A stretch of 64,000 nt of DNA from Streptomyces spongiicola. Lineage in GTDB: Bacteria > Actinomycetota > Actinomycetes > Streptomycetales > Streptomycetaceae. This document shows, piece by piece, positions 17,446 to 26,605 of this stretch (position 1 is its first letter; every line of letters begins with the position of its first letter). The DNA lies in assembly GCF_003122365.1 (NCBI RefSeq), contig NZ_CP029254.1:4861501-4925500 (forward strand). The letters are read 5' to 3'. The position numbers and the translations under genes are program-made. Under the pieces are notes generated by a model. The model searched no databases. It saw only the letters and a list, made by a program, of their open reading frames with translations, and was not told the DNA's origin.

Positions 17446-17466
17446 GTTGTCCGGTATCATCGCGGC

Positions 17467-18219
17467 ATGACCCGCACCACCCCTCCGGCCCCGCAGCCCG
17501 ACGCAGCCCCGTCCGCTCGGCGGCGAGGACGCCCCCGCGACGCGGCGCGGGATCGGGCGCTGCTGGACGCGACGCTTGCCGTGCTGGTCGAGAGCGGCTT
17601 CGGCGGGCTGACCACGGCCGCCGTCGCCACCCGTGCGGGGGTCTCCACCGCCACCCTCTACCGGCGCTGGTCGTCCAAGGAGGAACTGGTGGTCGCGGCC
17701 GCGGCCACCTGCACCGAGCCCCACGAACCGCCGGCCACCGGCACCCTCGAAGGCGACCTGCGGGTGGTGCTCCGGGACAAGGCCGCCGCCATGACCGGCG
17801 AGGGCGGTCGGCTGATGCGGGCCCTGGTCGGCGAGGCCGCACACAACACGGCCCTCGCGCAGGCGCTGACGGCCGCCGTTCTCGAACCGGCGTACCGGAG
17901 GGTCGCCGACGTCGTGCGAAGCGCGGTCGAGCGGGGCGAGATCCCGCCCGTGGAGGACCTGGGCCTCCTCGGAGACGTGGTGCTCGGTCCCGTCATGAGC
18001 AGTTTCTTCTTCACCTCCCGGCTGCCGGAGCACATCGGCCCGGCCGCCGCGCGGGAGCGGGCGGACCGCCTTCTGCCCTTCGCCCTGAGCGCCGTCGGCG
18101 GCGGGCGGCCCCCGTCTCGCGACGCGTCCACCGGGTCGGCGGACGCCGACGCCGGGGGCGGCGGCGCCGAGTCGCTGCCACGGGAGCCGCTGCCGCCGCC
18201 GGGCGCGGCCCGGACCTGA
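17467..18219 (+). CDS. TetR-family regulator, divergent from aldehyde dehydrogenase
   Basis: 250 aa. The N-terminal arm is rich in Arg (RRRGRPRDAARD). The HTH follows with LTTAAVATRAGVSTATLYRRW and SSKEELVVAAA. The C-terminal ligand domain resembles the TetR_C_11/AcrR-like group. The tail is a Gly/Asp/Pro-rich extension. It probably represses the aldehyde dehydrogenase and itself through the palindrome in the spacer; the inducer may be an aldehyde (inference). Confidence 0.88.
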   Translation: MTRTTPPAPQPDAAPSARRRGRPRDAARDRALLDATLAVLVESGFGGLTTAAVATRAGVSTATLYRRWSSKEELVVAAAATCTEPHEPPATGTLEGDLRVVLRDKAAAMTGEGGRLMRALVGEAAHNTALAQALTAAVLEPAYRRVADVVRSAVERGEIPPVEDLGLLGDVVLGPVMSSFFFTSRLPEHIGPAAARERADRLLPFALSAVGGGRPPSRDASTGSADADAGGGGAESLPREPLPPPGAART

Positions 18220-18650
18220 AGAGTGAAGAGCGCCAAGCACGGCTCGCCCGGTCCGGTCCGTTCCGGTTCGATTCGGTCCGGTTCGGTTCGGCACGACCTG
18301 GCCCGGTCTCGCGCGGGTCGGCGAGGACCGGTGAGGTGTGCGCCCGTGGGGCGAGGACCGGTGGGGCGAGGACCGGTGGGGCGAGGACCGGTGGGGCGAG
18401 GGCCCGTGGGGTGAGGGCCCGTGGGGTGAGGGCCGGTGAGGCGTGCGCCCCTGGGGCGAGGACCGGTGGGGCGAGCGCCCGTGGGTGAGGGCCGGTGCGG
18501 CGAGTACCGGCGAGGAGAGGGCGCGGCCACCGGAGAGCGGTGGCCGGGGCGGGCCCCCTCGGGCGGAGGTCCGGGTCGCATGTGAGGTCCGGGCGCCGGG
18601 AGCGGCGGCGCGGTACCCCGGGCGGGGCGCCGGGGGAGCGGGCCGAACGG
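18220..18650. repeat. 15-bp minisatellite filling a 430-bp intergenic region
   Basis: No gene is seen. From about 18318 to 18500 the plus strand is a run of roughly 12 copies of a 15-bp GGGGCGAGGACCGGT-type unit with variants. A short stretch of GGTCCG/GTTCG repeats (18245-18290) precedes it. The flanking genes are convergent. Confidence 0.85.
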
Positions 18651-19181
18651 CTATGCGCTCAGCAGGCGCGCATGGGCGACCTGCCCCATGACCCAGTACA
18701 GGGTCTCCGGACCGGTCGCCGGGATCAGCGTGGTGTGGTGGCGGCCGCCGCCGGCGACGCCGACCTGGACGTAGCCGGTCGTCCGCCGCTCCTTCATGAG
18801 CAGGAAGAGCAGCCCGAGGAGGCAGAAGACGGAGAAGACCACCGCCAGCACGATGGCGTGCGTGGGGGTCTTCTCCTCGGTGCGGGACAGGTCCGTCACG
18901 TTCCACACCGCCCCCTTGAGGGGCAGCGTCCCGTTCGGGGTCATGACGGAGTCCTGGACGACGGTGATGTCGCCGATCATCAGCGGGGGTGAGCCCGGAA
19001 AGCCCGGAAAGCCCGGAGCACCCTGGGCGCCCAGTGGCGCGGGCGGTGCCGGGGCGAAGCCGTGACCGTACTCGGCCGCGTCCGGCGGGTACGCCGGGCC
19101 CCACCGGTAGTCGCGGCCGTCCTGGTAGTCGCGGCCGTCCTGGTAGTCGTGGCCGTCCTGGTAGGGGTTCGGCTTGTCCAT
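18651..19181 (-). CDS. Single-span membrane protein with Tyr/Gln/Asp repeats
   Basis: 176 aa. The N-terminus has repeated DYQDG units, then a Pro/Gly-rich linker and a conserved-looking block (IGDITVVQDSVMTPNGTLPL, VWNVTDLSR). One transmembrane helix follows (IVLAVVFSVFCLLGLLFLLM), then a C-terminal domain ending MGQVAHARLLSA. ATG 19181 follows GGGGA. It is recognisable as a conserved actinobacterial hypothetical, but no function is known to me. It lies downstream of sdhB, separated by a terminator. Confidence 0.78.
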   Translation of the reverse strand: MDKPNPYQDGHDYQDGRDYQDGRDYRWGPAYPPDAAEYGHGFAPAPPAPLGAQGAPGFPGFPGSPPLMIGDITVVQDSVMTPNGTLPLKGAVWNVTDLSRTEEKTPTHAIVLAVVFSVFCLLGLLFLLMKERRTTGYVQVGVAGGGRHHTTLIPATGPETLYWVMGQVAHARLLSA

Positions 19182-19245
19182 CGGTCCCCGCTCTCGCATC
19201 ACAGAAGCCGGCACGGCAGAAGCACGTGTGACGGAAACAGCGGCC

Positions 19246-19288
19246 AAGGGCCCGTTTCCGCACTGCGAGCGTACAGAAACGGGCCCTT
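19246..19288 (-). terminator. Terminator of the sdhCDAB operon
   Basis: Perfect 13-bp inverted repeat (AAGGGCCCGTTTC / GAAACGGGCCCTT) with a 17-nt loop, 23 bp after the sdhB stop. There is no long U tract, as is common in Streptomyces. Confidence 0.85.
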
Positions 19289-19310
19289 GACGGGGCGTCT
19301 GACTCCGCGC

Positions 19311-20072
19311 TCAGAAGCGGCGGGTGATCAGCGCGCGCTTGACCTCCTGGATCGCCTTGGTGACCTCGATGCCGCGCGGGCAGGCGTCCGTGCAGTTGAA
19401 CGTCGTGCGGCAGCGCCACACGCCGTCCTTCTCGTTGAGGATCTCCAGGCGCTGCTCGCCCGCCTCGTCACGCGAGTCGAAGATGAAGCGGTGCGCGTTG
19501 ACGATCGCCGCGGGGCCGAAGTACTGCCCGTCGTTCCAGAACACCGGGCAGGACGACGTGCAGGCGGCGCACAGGATGCACTTGGTGGTGTCGTCGAACC
19601 GCTCGCGGTCCTCGGCCGACTGCAACCGCTCGCGCGTCGGCTCGTTGCCGGTGGTGACCAGGAACGGCATGACGTCCCGGTACGCCTGGAAGAACGGCTC
19701 CATGTCCACGATCAGGTCCTTGAGGACCGTCAGGCCCTTTATGGCCTCGATCGTGATGGGCTTGTCCGGGTTGATGTCCTTGATCAGCGTCTTGCAGGCG
19801 AGCCTGTTCTTGCCGTTGATCCGCATCGCGTCGGAGCCGCAGATGCCGTGGGCGCAGGAGCGCCGGAACGTCAGCGTGCCGTCGACATCCCACTTGATCT
19901 TGTGGAGGCCGTCGAGGACGCGCTCCTTGGGGTCGATCTCGATCCGGAAGTCCTCCCACACGGCCTCGGCGGAGACCTCGGGGTCGAAGCGGCGGATCCG
20001 GAAGGTGACCGTGATGTACGGGGAGGCGGGCTGCGCCTCGGCCTCGGCCTTGTCCAGTACGGGGGTAGCCAT
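19311..20072 (-). CDS. sdhB: Succinate dehydrogenase iron-sulfur subunit
   Basis: 253 aa. Electrons pass from FAD to the quinone through three clusters, all with their ligands present: [2Fe-2S] RSCAHGICGSDAM plus LAC; and CILCAACTSSCP and CRTTFNCTDACPRG for the [4Fe-4S] and [3Fe-4S] clusters. The start shares one base with the sdhA stop (TGATG). It is the last gene of sdhCDAB and acts at the inner face of the cytoplasmic membrane. Confidence 0.97.
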   Translation of the reverse strand: MATPVLDKAEAEAQPASPYITVTFRIRRFDPEVSAEAVWEDFRIEIDPKERVLDGLHKIKWDVDGTLTFRRSCAHGICGSDAMRINGKNRLACKTLIKDINPDKPITIEAIKGLTVLKDLIVDMEPFFQAYRDVMPFLVTTGNEPTRERLQSAEDRERFDDTTKCILCAACTSSCPVFWNDGQYFGPAAIVNAHRFIFDSRDEAGEQRLEILNEKDGVWRCRTTFNCTDACPRGIEVTKAIQEVKRALITRRF

Positions 20073-21826
20073 CAGTACTTACGCTCCATCGGCTGGTAGC
20101 GGGTCTGGACGACGGGCTTGTAGTCGAGACGCACGGTCTCGGTGCCGTCGGCGCCGACCTCGCGGTACGCCATGGTGTGGCGCATGAAGTTGACGTCGTC
20201 GCGGTTCGGGAAGTCCTCGCGGTAGTGGCCGCCGCGCGACTCCTTGCGGGCCAGCGCGGAGACGGCCATGACCTCCGCCAGGTCGAGCAGGTTGCCCAGC
20301 TCGACGGCCTCCAGCAGGTCCGTGTTGAACCGCTTGCCCTTGTCCTGGACGGACACGTTCTTGTAGCGCTCGCGCAGCTCGGTGATCTTCTCGACGGCCG
20401 TCTTGATGGTCTGCTCCGTACGGAAGACCATCACGTTGGCGTCCATCGTCTCCTGCAGCTCGCGGCGGAGTTCGGCGACCCGCTCGCCGCCGGTGGAGTG
20501 CCGCAGGCGCTCGATCTGCTCCTCGACGAGGGCGGCGGGGTTCTCCGGCAGGTCGACCCACTCGGCCTCCGCCGCGTAGTCGGCGGCGGCGATCCCGGCG
20601 CGCTTGCCGAAGACGTTGATGTCGAGGAGGGAGTTGGTGCCGAGGCGGTTGGCGCCGTGCACGGACACGCAGGCGACCTCGCCCGCGGCGTACAGGCCCG
20701 GCACGACGGTGGTGTTGTCCGCCAGGACCTCGCCCTCGACGTTGGTCGGGATGCCGCCCATCGCGTAGTGCGCGGTCGGCTGGATCGGGATCGGGTCCGT
20801 GTAGGGCTCGATGCCGAGGTAGGTGCGCGCGAACTCGGTGATGTCGGGGAGCTTGGCGTCCAGCTGCTCCGGCGGGAGGTGCGTCAGGTCCAGGAAGACA
20901 TGGTCGCCCTCGGGGCCGCAGCCGCGGCCCTCGCGGATCTCGGTGTAGATCGAGCGGGAGACGACGTCGCGGGAGGCGAGGTCCTTCATGACGGGCGCGT
21001 ACTTCTCCATGAAGCGCTCGCCGTCCTTGTTGCGGAGGATGCCGCCCTCGCCGCGGGCGCCCTCGGTGAGGAGGATGCCCATGCGCCAGATGCCCGTCGG
21101 GTGGAACTGGAAGAACTCCATGTCCTCCAGCGGCAGGCCGCGCCGGTAGCAGGCCGCCTGGCCGTCGCCGGTGAGGGTGTGCGCGTTGGAGGTGACCTTG
21201 AAGAACTTGCCGGTGCCGCCGGAGGCGTAGATCACGGACTTCGCCTGGAAGACGTGGATCTCGCCGGTGGCCAGCTCGTATGCGACCACTCCGGCCGACT
21301 GCCTGACCCCGTCGACCTCGGTGATCAGCTGGTCCAGGACGTAGAACTCGTTGAAGAACTCCACGCCCTCCTTGACGCAGTTCTGGTACAGCGTCTGGAG
21401 GATCATGTGACCGGTGCGGTCCGCCGCGTAGCAGGACCGGCGTACCGGGGCCTCGCCGTGGTTGCGGGAGTGGCCGCCGAAGCGCCGCTGGTCGATGGTG
21501 CCCTGCGGCGTCCGGTTGAACGGCAGGCCCATCTTCTCCAGGTCCAGGACCGCGTCGATGGCCTCCTTCGCCAGGATCTCGGCGGCGTCCTGGTCGACCA
21601 GGTAGTCACCGCCCTTGACCGTGTCGAAGGTGTGCCACTCCCAGTTGTCCTCCTCCACGTTCGCCAGCGCGGCGGCCATGCCGCCCTGCGCGGCGCCCGT
21701 GTGGGACCGGGTCGGGTAGAGCTTCGTCAGCACGGCGGTACGGCTGCGCTTCGTCGCCTCGATGGCGGCGCGCATGCCGGCGCCGCCGGCGCCGACGATG
21801 ACGGTGTCGTACTTGTGAATCTTCAT
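20072..21826 (-). CDS. sdhA: Succinate dehydrogenase flavoprotein subunit
   Basis: 584 aa. N-terminal dinucleotide-binding VIVGAGGAGMRAA, covalent-FAD histidine region SHTGAAQGGMAAA, and active-site blocks GGHSRNHGEAPVRR and HYAMGGIPTN. ATG 21826 fits the family N-terminus (MKIHKYDTV). It oxidises succinate to fumarate in the TCA cycle. It lies between sdhD (23-bp gap) and sdhB. Confidence 0.97.
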   Translation of the reverse strand: MKIHKYDTVIVGAGGAGMRAAIEATKRSRTAVLTKLYPTRSHTGAAQGGMAAALANVEEDNWEWHTFDTVKGGDYLVDQDAAEILAKEAIDAVLDLEKMGLPFNRTPQGTIDQRRFGGHSRNHGEAPVRRSCYAADRTGHMILQTLYQNCVKEGVEFFNEFYVLDQLITEVDGVRQSAGVVAYELATGEIHVFQAKSVIYASGGTGKFFKVTSNAHTLTGDGQAACYRRGLPLEDMEFFQFHPTGIWRMGILLTEGARGEGGILRNKDGERFMEKYAPVMKDLASRDVVSRSIYTEIREGRGCGPEGDHVFLDLTHLPPEQLDAKLPDITEFARTYLGIEPYTDPIPIQPTAHYAMGGIPTNVEGEVLADNTTVVPGLYAAGEVACVSVHGANRLGTNSLLDINVFGKRAGIAAADYAAEAEWVDLPENPAALVEEQIERLRHSTGGERVAELRRELQETMDANVMVFRTEQTIKTAVEKITELRERYKNVSVQDKGKRFNTDLLEAVELGNLLDLAEVMAVSALARKESRGGHYREDFPNRDDVNFMRHTMAYREVGADGTETVRLDYKPVVQTRYQPMERKY

Positions 21827-21849
21827 GGTGTGGAACCTCAGCCCCGTGC

Positions 21850-22323
21850 CTAGCGGATGTTCGGGTCGAAGGTGAAGATCACCAGCGTGCCCAGAAGGAT
21901 GGTGAACACCGTGGCGGTGTACAGCAGGCCCTTGAGCCACAGGCGCGTGTTCGGCCGCTCGGCGTAGTCGTTGACGACGGTACGCAGGCCGTTGGCGCCG
22001 TGCAGCATCGCCAGCCACAGCATCAGCAGGTCCCAGGTCTGCCAGAACGGGGACGCCCAGCGGCCCGCGACGAACGCGAAGCCGATCTTGGAGACGCCGC
22101 CGTCCAGCACGAGCTGGATCACCAGGTGGCCGATGACCAGCACGACGAGCACCACGCCCGAGAGGCGCATGAAGAGCCACGCGGCCATCTCGAAGTTGCC
22201 GCGGGTCGACCGGGGGGTCCGGCCGGTCCGCTTGCGCGGGGGCTCGATGTACGGCGCGGGGTTGTCGGGACCGTAGGCGGCGCCCTCGACGGCGCCGATC
22301 GCGGAAGGGGTCTCAGCGGACAT
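21850..22323 (-). CDS. sdhD: Succinate dehydrogenase membrane anchor subunit
   Basis: 157 aa, three transmembrane helices (MAAWLFMRLSGVVLVVLVIGH, LLMLWLAMLHGANGLRTV, GLLYTATVFTILLGTLVIF). His in VIGHLVIQ and LHGANG are likely heme/quinone-site residues. The first 40 residues form a soluble Pro/Arg-rich extension. It is preceded by sdhC with an 8-bp gap. Confidence 0.92.
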   Translation of the reverse strand: MSAETPSAIGAVEGAAYGPDNPAPYIEPPRKRTGRTPRSTRGNFEMAAWLFMRLSGVVLVVLVIGHLVIQLVLDGGVSKIGFAFVAGRWASPFWQTWDLLMLWLAMLHGANGLRTVVNDYAERPNTRLWLKGLLYTATVFTILLGTLVIFTFDPNIR

Positions 22324-22331
22324 GTCTGGCG

Positions 22332-22712
22332 TCAGCTCCCGAACAGTTCACGTGCGGCGTGGCCGAGCACCGGGTAGACGGCGCCGGCCATCAGGACGAC
22401 CCAGATGCCCATGACGGTCCAGAGCATCTGCTTCTGGTAGCGGGGGCCCTTGGACCAGAAGTCCACGGCGATGACGCGAAGGCCGTTCAGCGCGTGGAAG
22501 AGGATGGCGGCCACCAGGCCGTACTCCAGCAGCGCGACGATCGGCGTCTTGTACGTCGCGACGACCTCGTCGTACGCCTCGGGGGAGACGCGGACGAGGG
22601 CGGTGTCCAGCACGTGTACGAACAGGAAGAAGAAGATGAGGACGCCGGTGACTCGGTGAGCCACCCAGGACCACATACCTTCCCGGCCGCGGTACAGCGT
22701 TCCAGCCGGCAC
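22332..22712 (-). CDS. sdhC: Succinate dehydrogenase cytochrome b556 subunit
   Basis: 126 aa. GREGMWSWVAHRVTGV, then helices IFFFLFVHVLDTAL, YGLVAAILFHALNGLRVIAVD and LWTVMGIWVVLMAGAVYPVL, match SdhC. His residues in FVHVLD and FHALNG are the heme-ligand candidates. The start is GTG. It is the first gene of sdhCDAB; the promoter should lie in the 230 bp upstream, but no clear hexamers were seen. Confidence 0.93.
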   Translation of the reverse strand: MPAGTLYRGREGMWSWVAHRVTGVLIFFFLFVHVLDTALVRVSPEAYDEVVATYKTPIVALLEYGLVAAILFHALNGLRVIAVDFWSKGPRYQKQMLWTVMGIWVVLMAGAVYPVLGHAARELFGS

Positions 22713-22945
22713 GGAAAAACCCTCCGGGAGCGGGGATTGGAGCCGGCCGCCAGCGTCCTTTCAAGGTGACAGCTCTGTCGGTCTGGCCCGGCCGGGTACG
22801 GTCCACCGGCCCTCGCCATCGTAGCGACGACTTGTCGGTTCCCTCGCCCGGGGTCCGCCGGTGTGATCAAACAGGCACGGACGGGCTACCGGGCCGACTG
22901 CCGGGCAGGCTCCCGGGTCGACTGCCGGGCAGGCTCCCGGCTCGA

Positions 22946-23626
22946 CTAGCGGGCCGGCTGCCGCGGTGGGTGCCGGGGCGGCTGCGGGGGGCGGCCGGAG
23001 TCGGGCTCTCCGGGGCGGTCGGCCACCATGCCCGCCAGCCGGGCCCGGGCCAGCCGGCGCAGTTCCTCGGCCGCGACCGCCCGCTCCTCGTCGGGGTCGT
23101 TGGTGAGCCTCGCGCGGATCCCGGCCAGCACCCGGTCGGGCCGCTCGTCGGCGCGGACGCCGTCCAGGCAGATCACGAAGGCATGGCCGAAGCCGGCCTC
23201 GTAGGCGGCGTGGGCGGCCCGCAGGGCGGTGTGCGCGGCCGCCGGGGCGGCGGGGTGCAGCTCGGAGGACGACTCCGCGGCGAGTGCCTCGTCCAGGTCG
23301 GCGGAGGACAGGTCGTACCCGGCCTCGTCCGCGGCGGCGAGGAGGGCGGCGAGGTCGGGGTAGGGGCGGTGGGCGGCGAGCCGCAGGGCCCAGCGGCGGC
23401 TTCCGCAGCAGGACAGGAGGGCCGCGCTGGCGGCGGTGCGGGCGGCGGTGTTGAACCGCTCCAGTCCGGGCAGGGGTGCGCCGGCGGCCGGGCGCGGGCC
23501 GGGAGCGGACGCCGGGGACGCCGGGGACGCCGGGGAGGCCGGTCCGGCGGGGGCGGGGATCCGCACGACCGGGGGAAGCGTGGGTGGTCGCTGCGGGAGG
23601 CCGGTGTGCGGTTCGCGGGACAGCAT
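22946..23626 (-). CDS. 2-oxo-4-hydroxy-4-carboxy-5-ureidoimidazoline (OHCU) decarboxylase-like protein
   Basis: 226 aa. The conserved OHCU decarboxylase core is present: LERFNTA, LLSCCGSRRWALRLAAHRPYPD and GFGHAFVICLDGVRADE. The family carries out the last step of urate conversion to allantoin. The Pro/Ala-rich N-terminal 50 residues and the Pro/Arg-rich tail are extensions. No urate oxidase or transthyretin-like hydrolase is in the window, so pathway membership is inferred only from the family. Confidence 0.8.
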   Translation of the reverse strand: MLSREPHTGLPQRPPTLPPVVRIPAPAGPASPASPASPASAPGPRPAAGAPLPGLERFNTAARTAASAALLSCCGSRRWALRLAAHRPYPDLAALLAAADEAGYDLSSADLDEALAAESSSELHPAAPAAAHTALRAAHAAYEAGFGHAFVICLDGVRADERPDRVLAGIRARLTNDPDEERAVAAEELRRLARARLAGMVADRPGEPDSGRPPQPPRHPPRQPAR

Positions 23627-23817
23627 GGACTCCGGGGCGACTGGGAAGCGTGGGGTCTTTGGGCCGCAACGCTATCGAGGCGCGCCGGAAGGTGTCCGAA
23701 GGATGCGCGAATTTCACCCGAACGGGAGAGTTTGAGTGCGTCCGGTGGACGACTGGGCTGGAATGGGCCGATGGGCCAGTGTTTGTCATACTTCTCCGGG
23801 AAGAGGAGGTTGGTTCT

Positions 23818-25443
23818 GTGATGTGGCTGTCCGGGCGAACGCGGCGAGCGGTCCCCGCCGTCGCGGCCGCCGTGGCCCTGTCGGCGGCCCTCTCCTGCTC
23901 GGCAGGCGGGTCCGGGGGAGCACAGGCCCGGGAGGCCGGCGGGGACCGGGCCGCCCCGGCCCCGTCGCCGGCGGCGTCCTCCCCGGAGTCGGCCCCCTCC
24001 CCGGAACCCTCCTACCCGCTGTCCGGCGAGCCCCGGACCATCCCCTCCGTCCGCGATCACGAGGCCGCCCGCGGACCGGGCTGGCGCCCCGCGGCGGGCA
24101 GCGCCGTCGTCGTCGCCAAGGGGAGCGAGGCACTCGCCGACGAGGGCAGGCTGCTGGCCGGGGAGCTGAAGACCGGCTTCCGCGGCAACGGGCCGGTGAA
24201 CGCCGGCGACGTGGAGCTGTCGCTCGACCCGGCGGGCGGCGGCACGCCCGAGTCGTACACCCTCACCACGCGAGACGACCGCGTCCGGATCACCGGGCCG
24301 GACGAGGCGGGGGTGTTCTACGGCACCCGCACCCTGAAGCAGGCCGTGCGCGCCGGCGGTGCGATGCCCGAGGGCGTCGTCCGCGACCGTCCCGACCGGC
24401 CGCAGCGCGGCCTGAACGTCGACATCGCGCGCAAGCACTTCTCCGTCGGCTGGCTCGAGGCGCGGCTGCGCGAGATGGCCGACCTCAAGCTCAACATGCT
24501 CGGACTGCACTTCTCCGACGACCAGGGATTCCGGATCGCCTCCGACACCCACCCCGAGGTCGTCTCCCGGGACCACCTGAGCAAGGCCGAGGTGCGCCGG
24601 ATCCTCGCCCTCGCCCGGAGCCTGCACATCACCGTCGTCCCCGAGATCGACTCCCCCGGGCACCTCGGCGCGGTCCTGCGGGCGCACCCCGGACTCCAGC
24701 TGCGCGACGCCCGGGGCGTGCCCCGGCAGGGCGCCATCGACATCTCCGACCCGGAGTCCGCCCGGATCGTCGACGACCTGCTGCGGGAGTACGCGCAGCT
24801 CTTCCCCGGCCGCTGGTTCCACGTCGGCGCCGACGAGTACCAGGCGCTGACCGTGCGCGACCCGCAGGCCTCCTACCCGCGGCTGGCCCGGGCGGCCGTG
24901 GCGAAGTACGGGCCGAACGCCACCGTGCGGGACCTGGCGACCGGCTGGCTCAACGACCGGGCCTCGGTGGTGCGCGCCGCGCAGAAGCAGCCCAAGGCGT
25001 GGAACGACGGCTTCTTCCGCGGCGGCGCGGTCTCCCCCGACAAGGCCATCGAGGTCGAGTACTGGACGGGCAGGGAGATCGGCGCCCGGCAGCCCGTCGA
25101 GTACCTCGCGGAGGGCCGCAAGGTCGTCAACCTCAACGACGAGTACCTCTACTACGTGCTCGGCGAGCCCAACGAGTTCACCTACCCGACGGGCCGGCGC
25201 ATCTACGAGGAGTGGACCCCGCTGGTGCTGCGGGGCACGACCCCCGTCCCCGCGCGCTACTCGGACCAGATCCTCGGCGGCCGCCTCGCCGTCTGGGGCG
25301 ACCGCGCCCAGGCGCAGACCGAGGACCAGGTGGCGGCGGGCATCCGCATGCCGCTGCGCGCGGTGGCCCAGAAGCTGTGGACCCCGGGGCCGCCCGCGCT
25401 CTCCTGGGCGGACTTCAGCGCGCTGGCGGACAGGCTCGGCTGA
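23818..25443 (+). CDS. Secreted beta-N-acetylhexosaminidase, GH20
   Basis: 541 aa from GTG 23818 (ATG 23821 also possible); GGAGGT precedes by 7 nt. A signal peptide ends near ALSCSAGG, so lipidation is possible, although the lipobox is not canonical. An Ala/Pro/Ser linker leads to the GH20b domain and the catalytic TIM barrel: GLNVDIARKHF, LHFSDDQGFR, PEIDSPGH, and the catalytic Asp-Glu in FHVGADEYQAL. It removes terminal GlcNAc or GalNAc from chitin or wall fragments outside the cell. Divergent from the OHCU-like gene. Confidence 0.93.
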   Translation: MMWLSGRTRRAVPAVAAAVALSAALSCSAGGSGGAQAREAGGDRAAPAPSPAASSPESAPSPEPSYPLSGEPRTIPSVRDHEAARGPGWRPAAGSAVVVAKGSEALADEGRLLAGELKTGFRGNGPVNAGDVELSLDPAGGGTPESYTLTTRDDRVRITGPDEAGVFYGTRTLKQAVRAGGAMPEGVVRDRPDRPQRGLNVDIARKHFSVGWLEARLREMADLKLNMLGLHFSDDQGFRIASDTHPEVVSRDHLSKAEVRRILALARSLHITVVPEIDSPGHLGAVLRAHPGLQLRDARGVPRQGAIDISDPESARIVDDLLREYAQLFPGRWFHVGADEYQALTVRDPQASYPRLARAAVAKYGPNATVRDLATGWLNDRASVVRAAQKQPKAWNDGFFRGGAVSPDKAIEVEYWTGREIGARQPVEYLAEGRKVVNLNDEYLYYVLGEPNEFTYPTGRRIYEEWTPLVLRGTTPVPARYSDQILGGRLAVWGDRAQAQTEDQVAAGIRMPLRAVAQKLWTPGPPALSWADFSALADRLG

Positions 25444-25777
25444 GGCCGGGGGCTGCCCCGTGGAACCCGGGGGAGCGGCGCCCGGCGCCGGGTGCGGTGC
25501 GTCCCACGGCGGAGGGCCGCCCTCACGGCGGGCGCCGCACGGGGGCGGTCCGTCACCACGGCGGGCGCCGCACGGAGGCGGTCCGGCAGCACGGCGCGGT
25601 GCCGCACGGAGGCGGTCCGTCACCAAGGCGCGGTGCCGTGGCCCTCGGCGCGCGCCCGCCGGGGGTTCCGGGGCGGCCCCGAGGGTCCGGGGGCGGCCGT
25701 TCTCGTAGGGTTGTCCGGTGCGCTGCCCCGGGGAGGGGCGCGCCTCCGGTCTTCGTGTCACCTGGGGAACGTCCTTG
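25444..25777. repeat. 33-bp minisatellite between GH20 and DUF4328 genes
   Basis: No gene is seen. About four imperfect copies of a 33-34-bp CACGGCGGGCGCCGCACGGG-containing unit span roughly 25497-25640. The rest holds the promoter region of the next gene. Confidence 0.8.
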
Positions 25778-26488
25778 ATGCCGCACACGCCCGTGCCCGG
25801 GCCCGTACCGCCGGTGCACGCACCCGGCCGCGCACTCCGCTCGCCCGTCGGGCTCTCGTACGCCGTCATCGCGCTGCTCGGCGTCGTGATCGTCGCCGAT
25901 CTCCTGATGGTCGCGGCCTCGGTCGACATGCGGTCGTTCCTCAACGGCGCCGCCTCGGGCTCGGCCGGCTTCGACGAGGACGAGGCGAACCGCGCCGACT
26001 ACGCGATGGCCGGATCTGGTGGGCTGTACGTCGCCGCGCTGCCGGCGGTGGCCACGCTCTTCATCATCTGGTTCCACCGGGTCCGGTGGAACGCCGAGGT
26101 CTTCGCGCCCGACACCCAGCGCAGGACCCCGGGCTGGGCGATCGGCGCGTGGTTCATCCCGATCGCCAACCTGTGGATCCCGCGGGGCATCGCCGCCGAC
26201 GTGCTGCGGGCGAGCCGCACCGACCCCTACGGCGGCGCGCCGGTGGGCCGCGGTCTCCTCAACGCCTGGTGGGGCGCCTGGGTCTGGGCGGTGGTCTTCG
26301 ACCGGTACGCGAGCAGGATGTACGACAGGGCCCAGGGCGCCGACGCGATCCACTACGCCGCGGGGCTGATGACGGCCGGCGCCGGGTTCGACCTGCTCGC
26401 CGCGGTGCTGGCCGTTCTCTTCGTGCGCAGGCTGACGGCCATGCAGCACGCCAAGGCCCTCGCGGTGCGGACCGTGCCGCCGGGATGA
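25778..26488 (+). CDS. DUF4328 membrane protein
   Basis: 236 aa. Pro-rich N-terminus, then four or five transmembrane helices: YAVIALLGVVIVADLLMVAA, ALPAVATLFIIWFHRVRWN, GWAIGAWFIPIANLWIPR, WWGAWVWAVVFDRY and LLAAVLAVLFVRRLTAM. The FHRVRWNAEVF and WFIPIANLWIPR signatures fit DUF4328, common in actinomycetes and of unknown function. ATG 25778 follows GGGGAA. Confidence 0.82.
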   Translation: MPHTPVPGPVPPVHAPGRALRSPVGLSYAVIALLGVVIVADLLMVAASVDMRSFLNGAASGSAGFDEDEANRADYAMAGSGGLYVAALPAVATLFIIWFHRVRWNAEVFAPDTQRRTPGWAIGAWFIPIANLWIPRGIAADVLRASRTDPYGGAPVGRGLLNAWWGAWVWAVVFDRYASRMYDRAQGADAIHYAAGLMTAGAGFDLLAAVLAVLFVRRLTAMQHAKALAVRTVPPG

Positions 26489-26517
26489 CCCCCGGACGAG
26501 CGGGCGTCATCCGGGCG

Positions 26518-26562
26518 GTTTTCGGCCGCGGGGGTGACGTTTTCCGGCCACTCGGCGCTGTA
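26518..26562 (+). promoter_or_regulatory. Candidate promoter/activator element shared with the 6C RNA gene
   Basis: Direct repeats GTTTTCGGC (26518) and GTTTTCCGGC (26539) are 21 bp apart, with GTGACG overlapping the second and GGCGC-TGTA downstream. The same arrangement occurs at 32339-32382. The element ends about 45 bp before the next gene start. Confidence 0.5.
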
Positions 26563-26605
26563 TGTGACGTACGCGAACGCACAGTCGGGGAGCGGGGAGG
26601 CGTCG

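Noticed and set aside
16735..19419. 894-aa minus-strand open frame
   Set aside because: It lies antisense to the tetR gene and out of frame with the aldehyde dehydrogenase and the membrane-protein gene. The composition is Arg/Pro-rich shadow.
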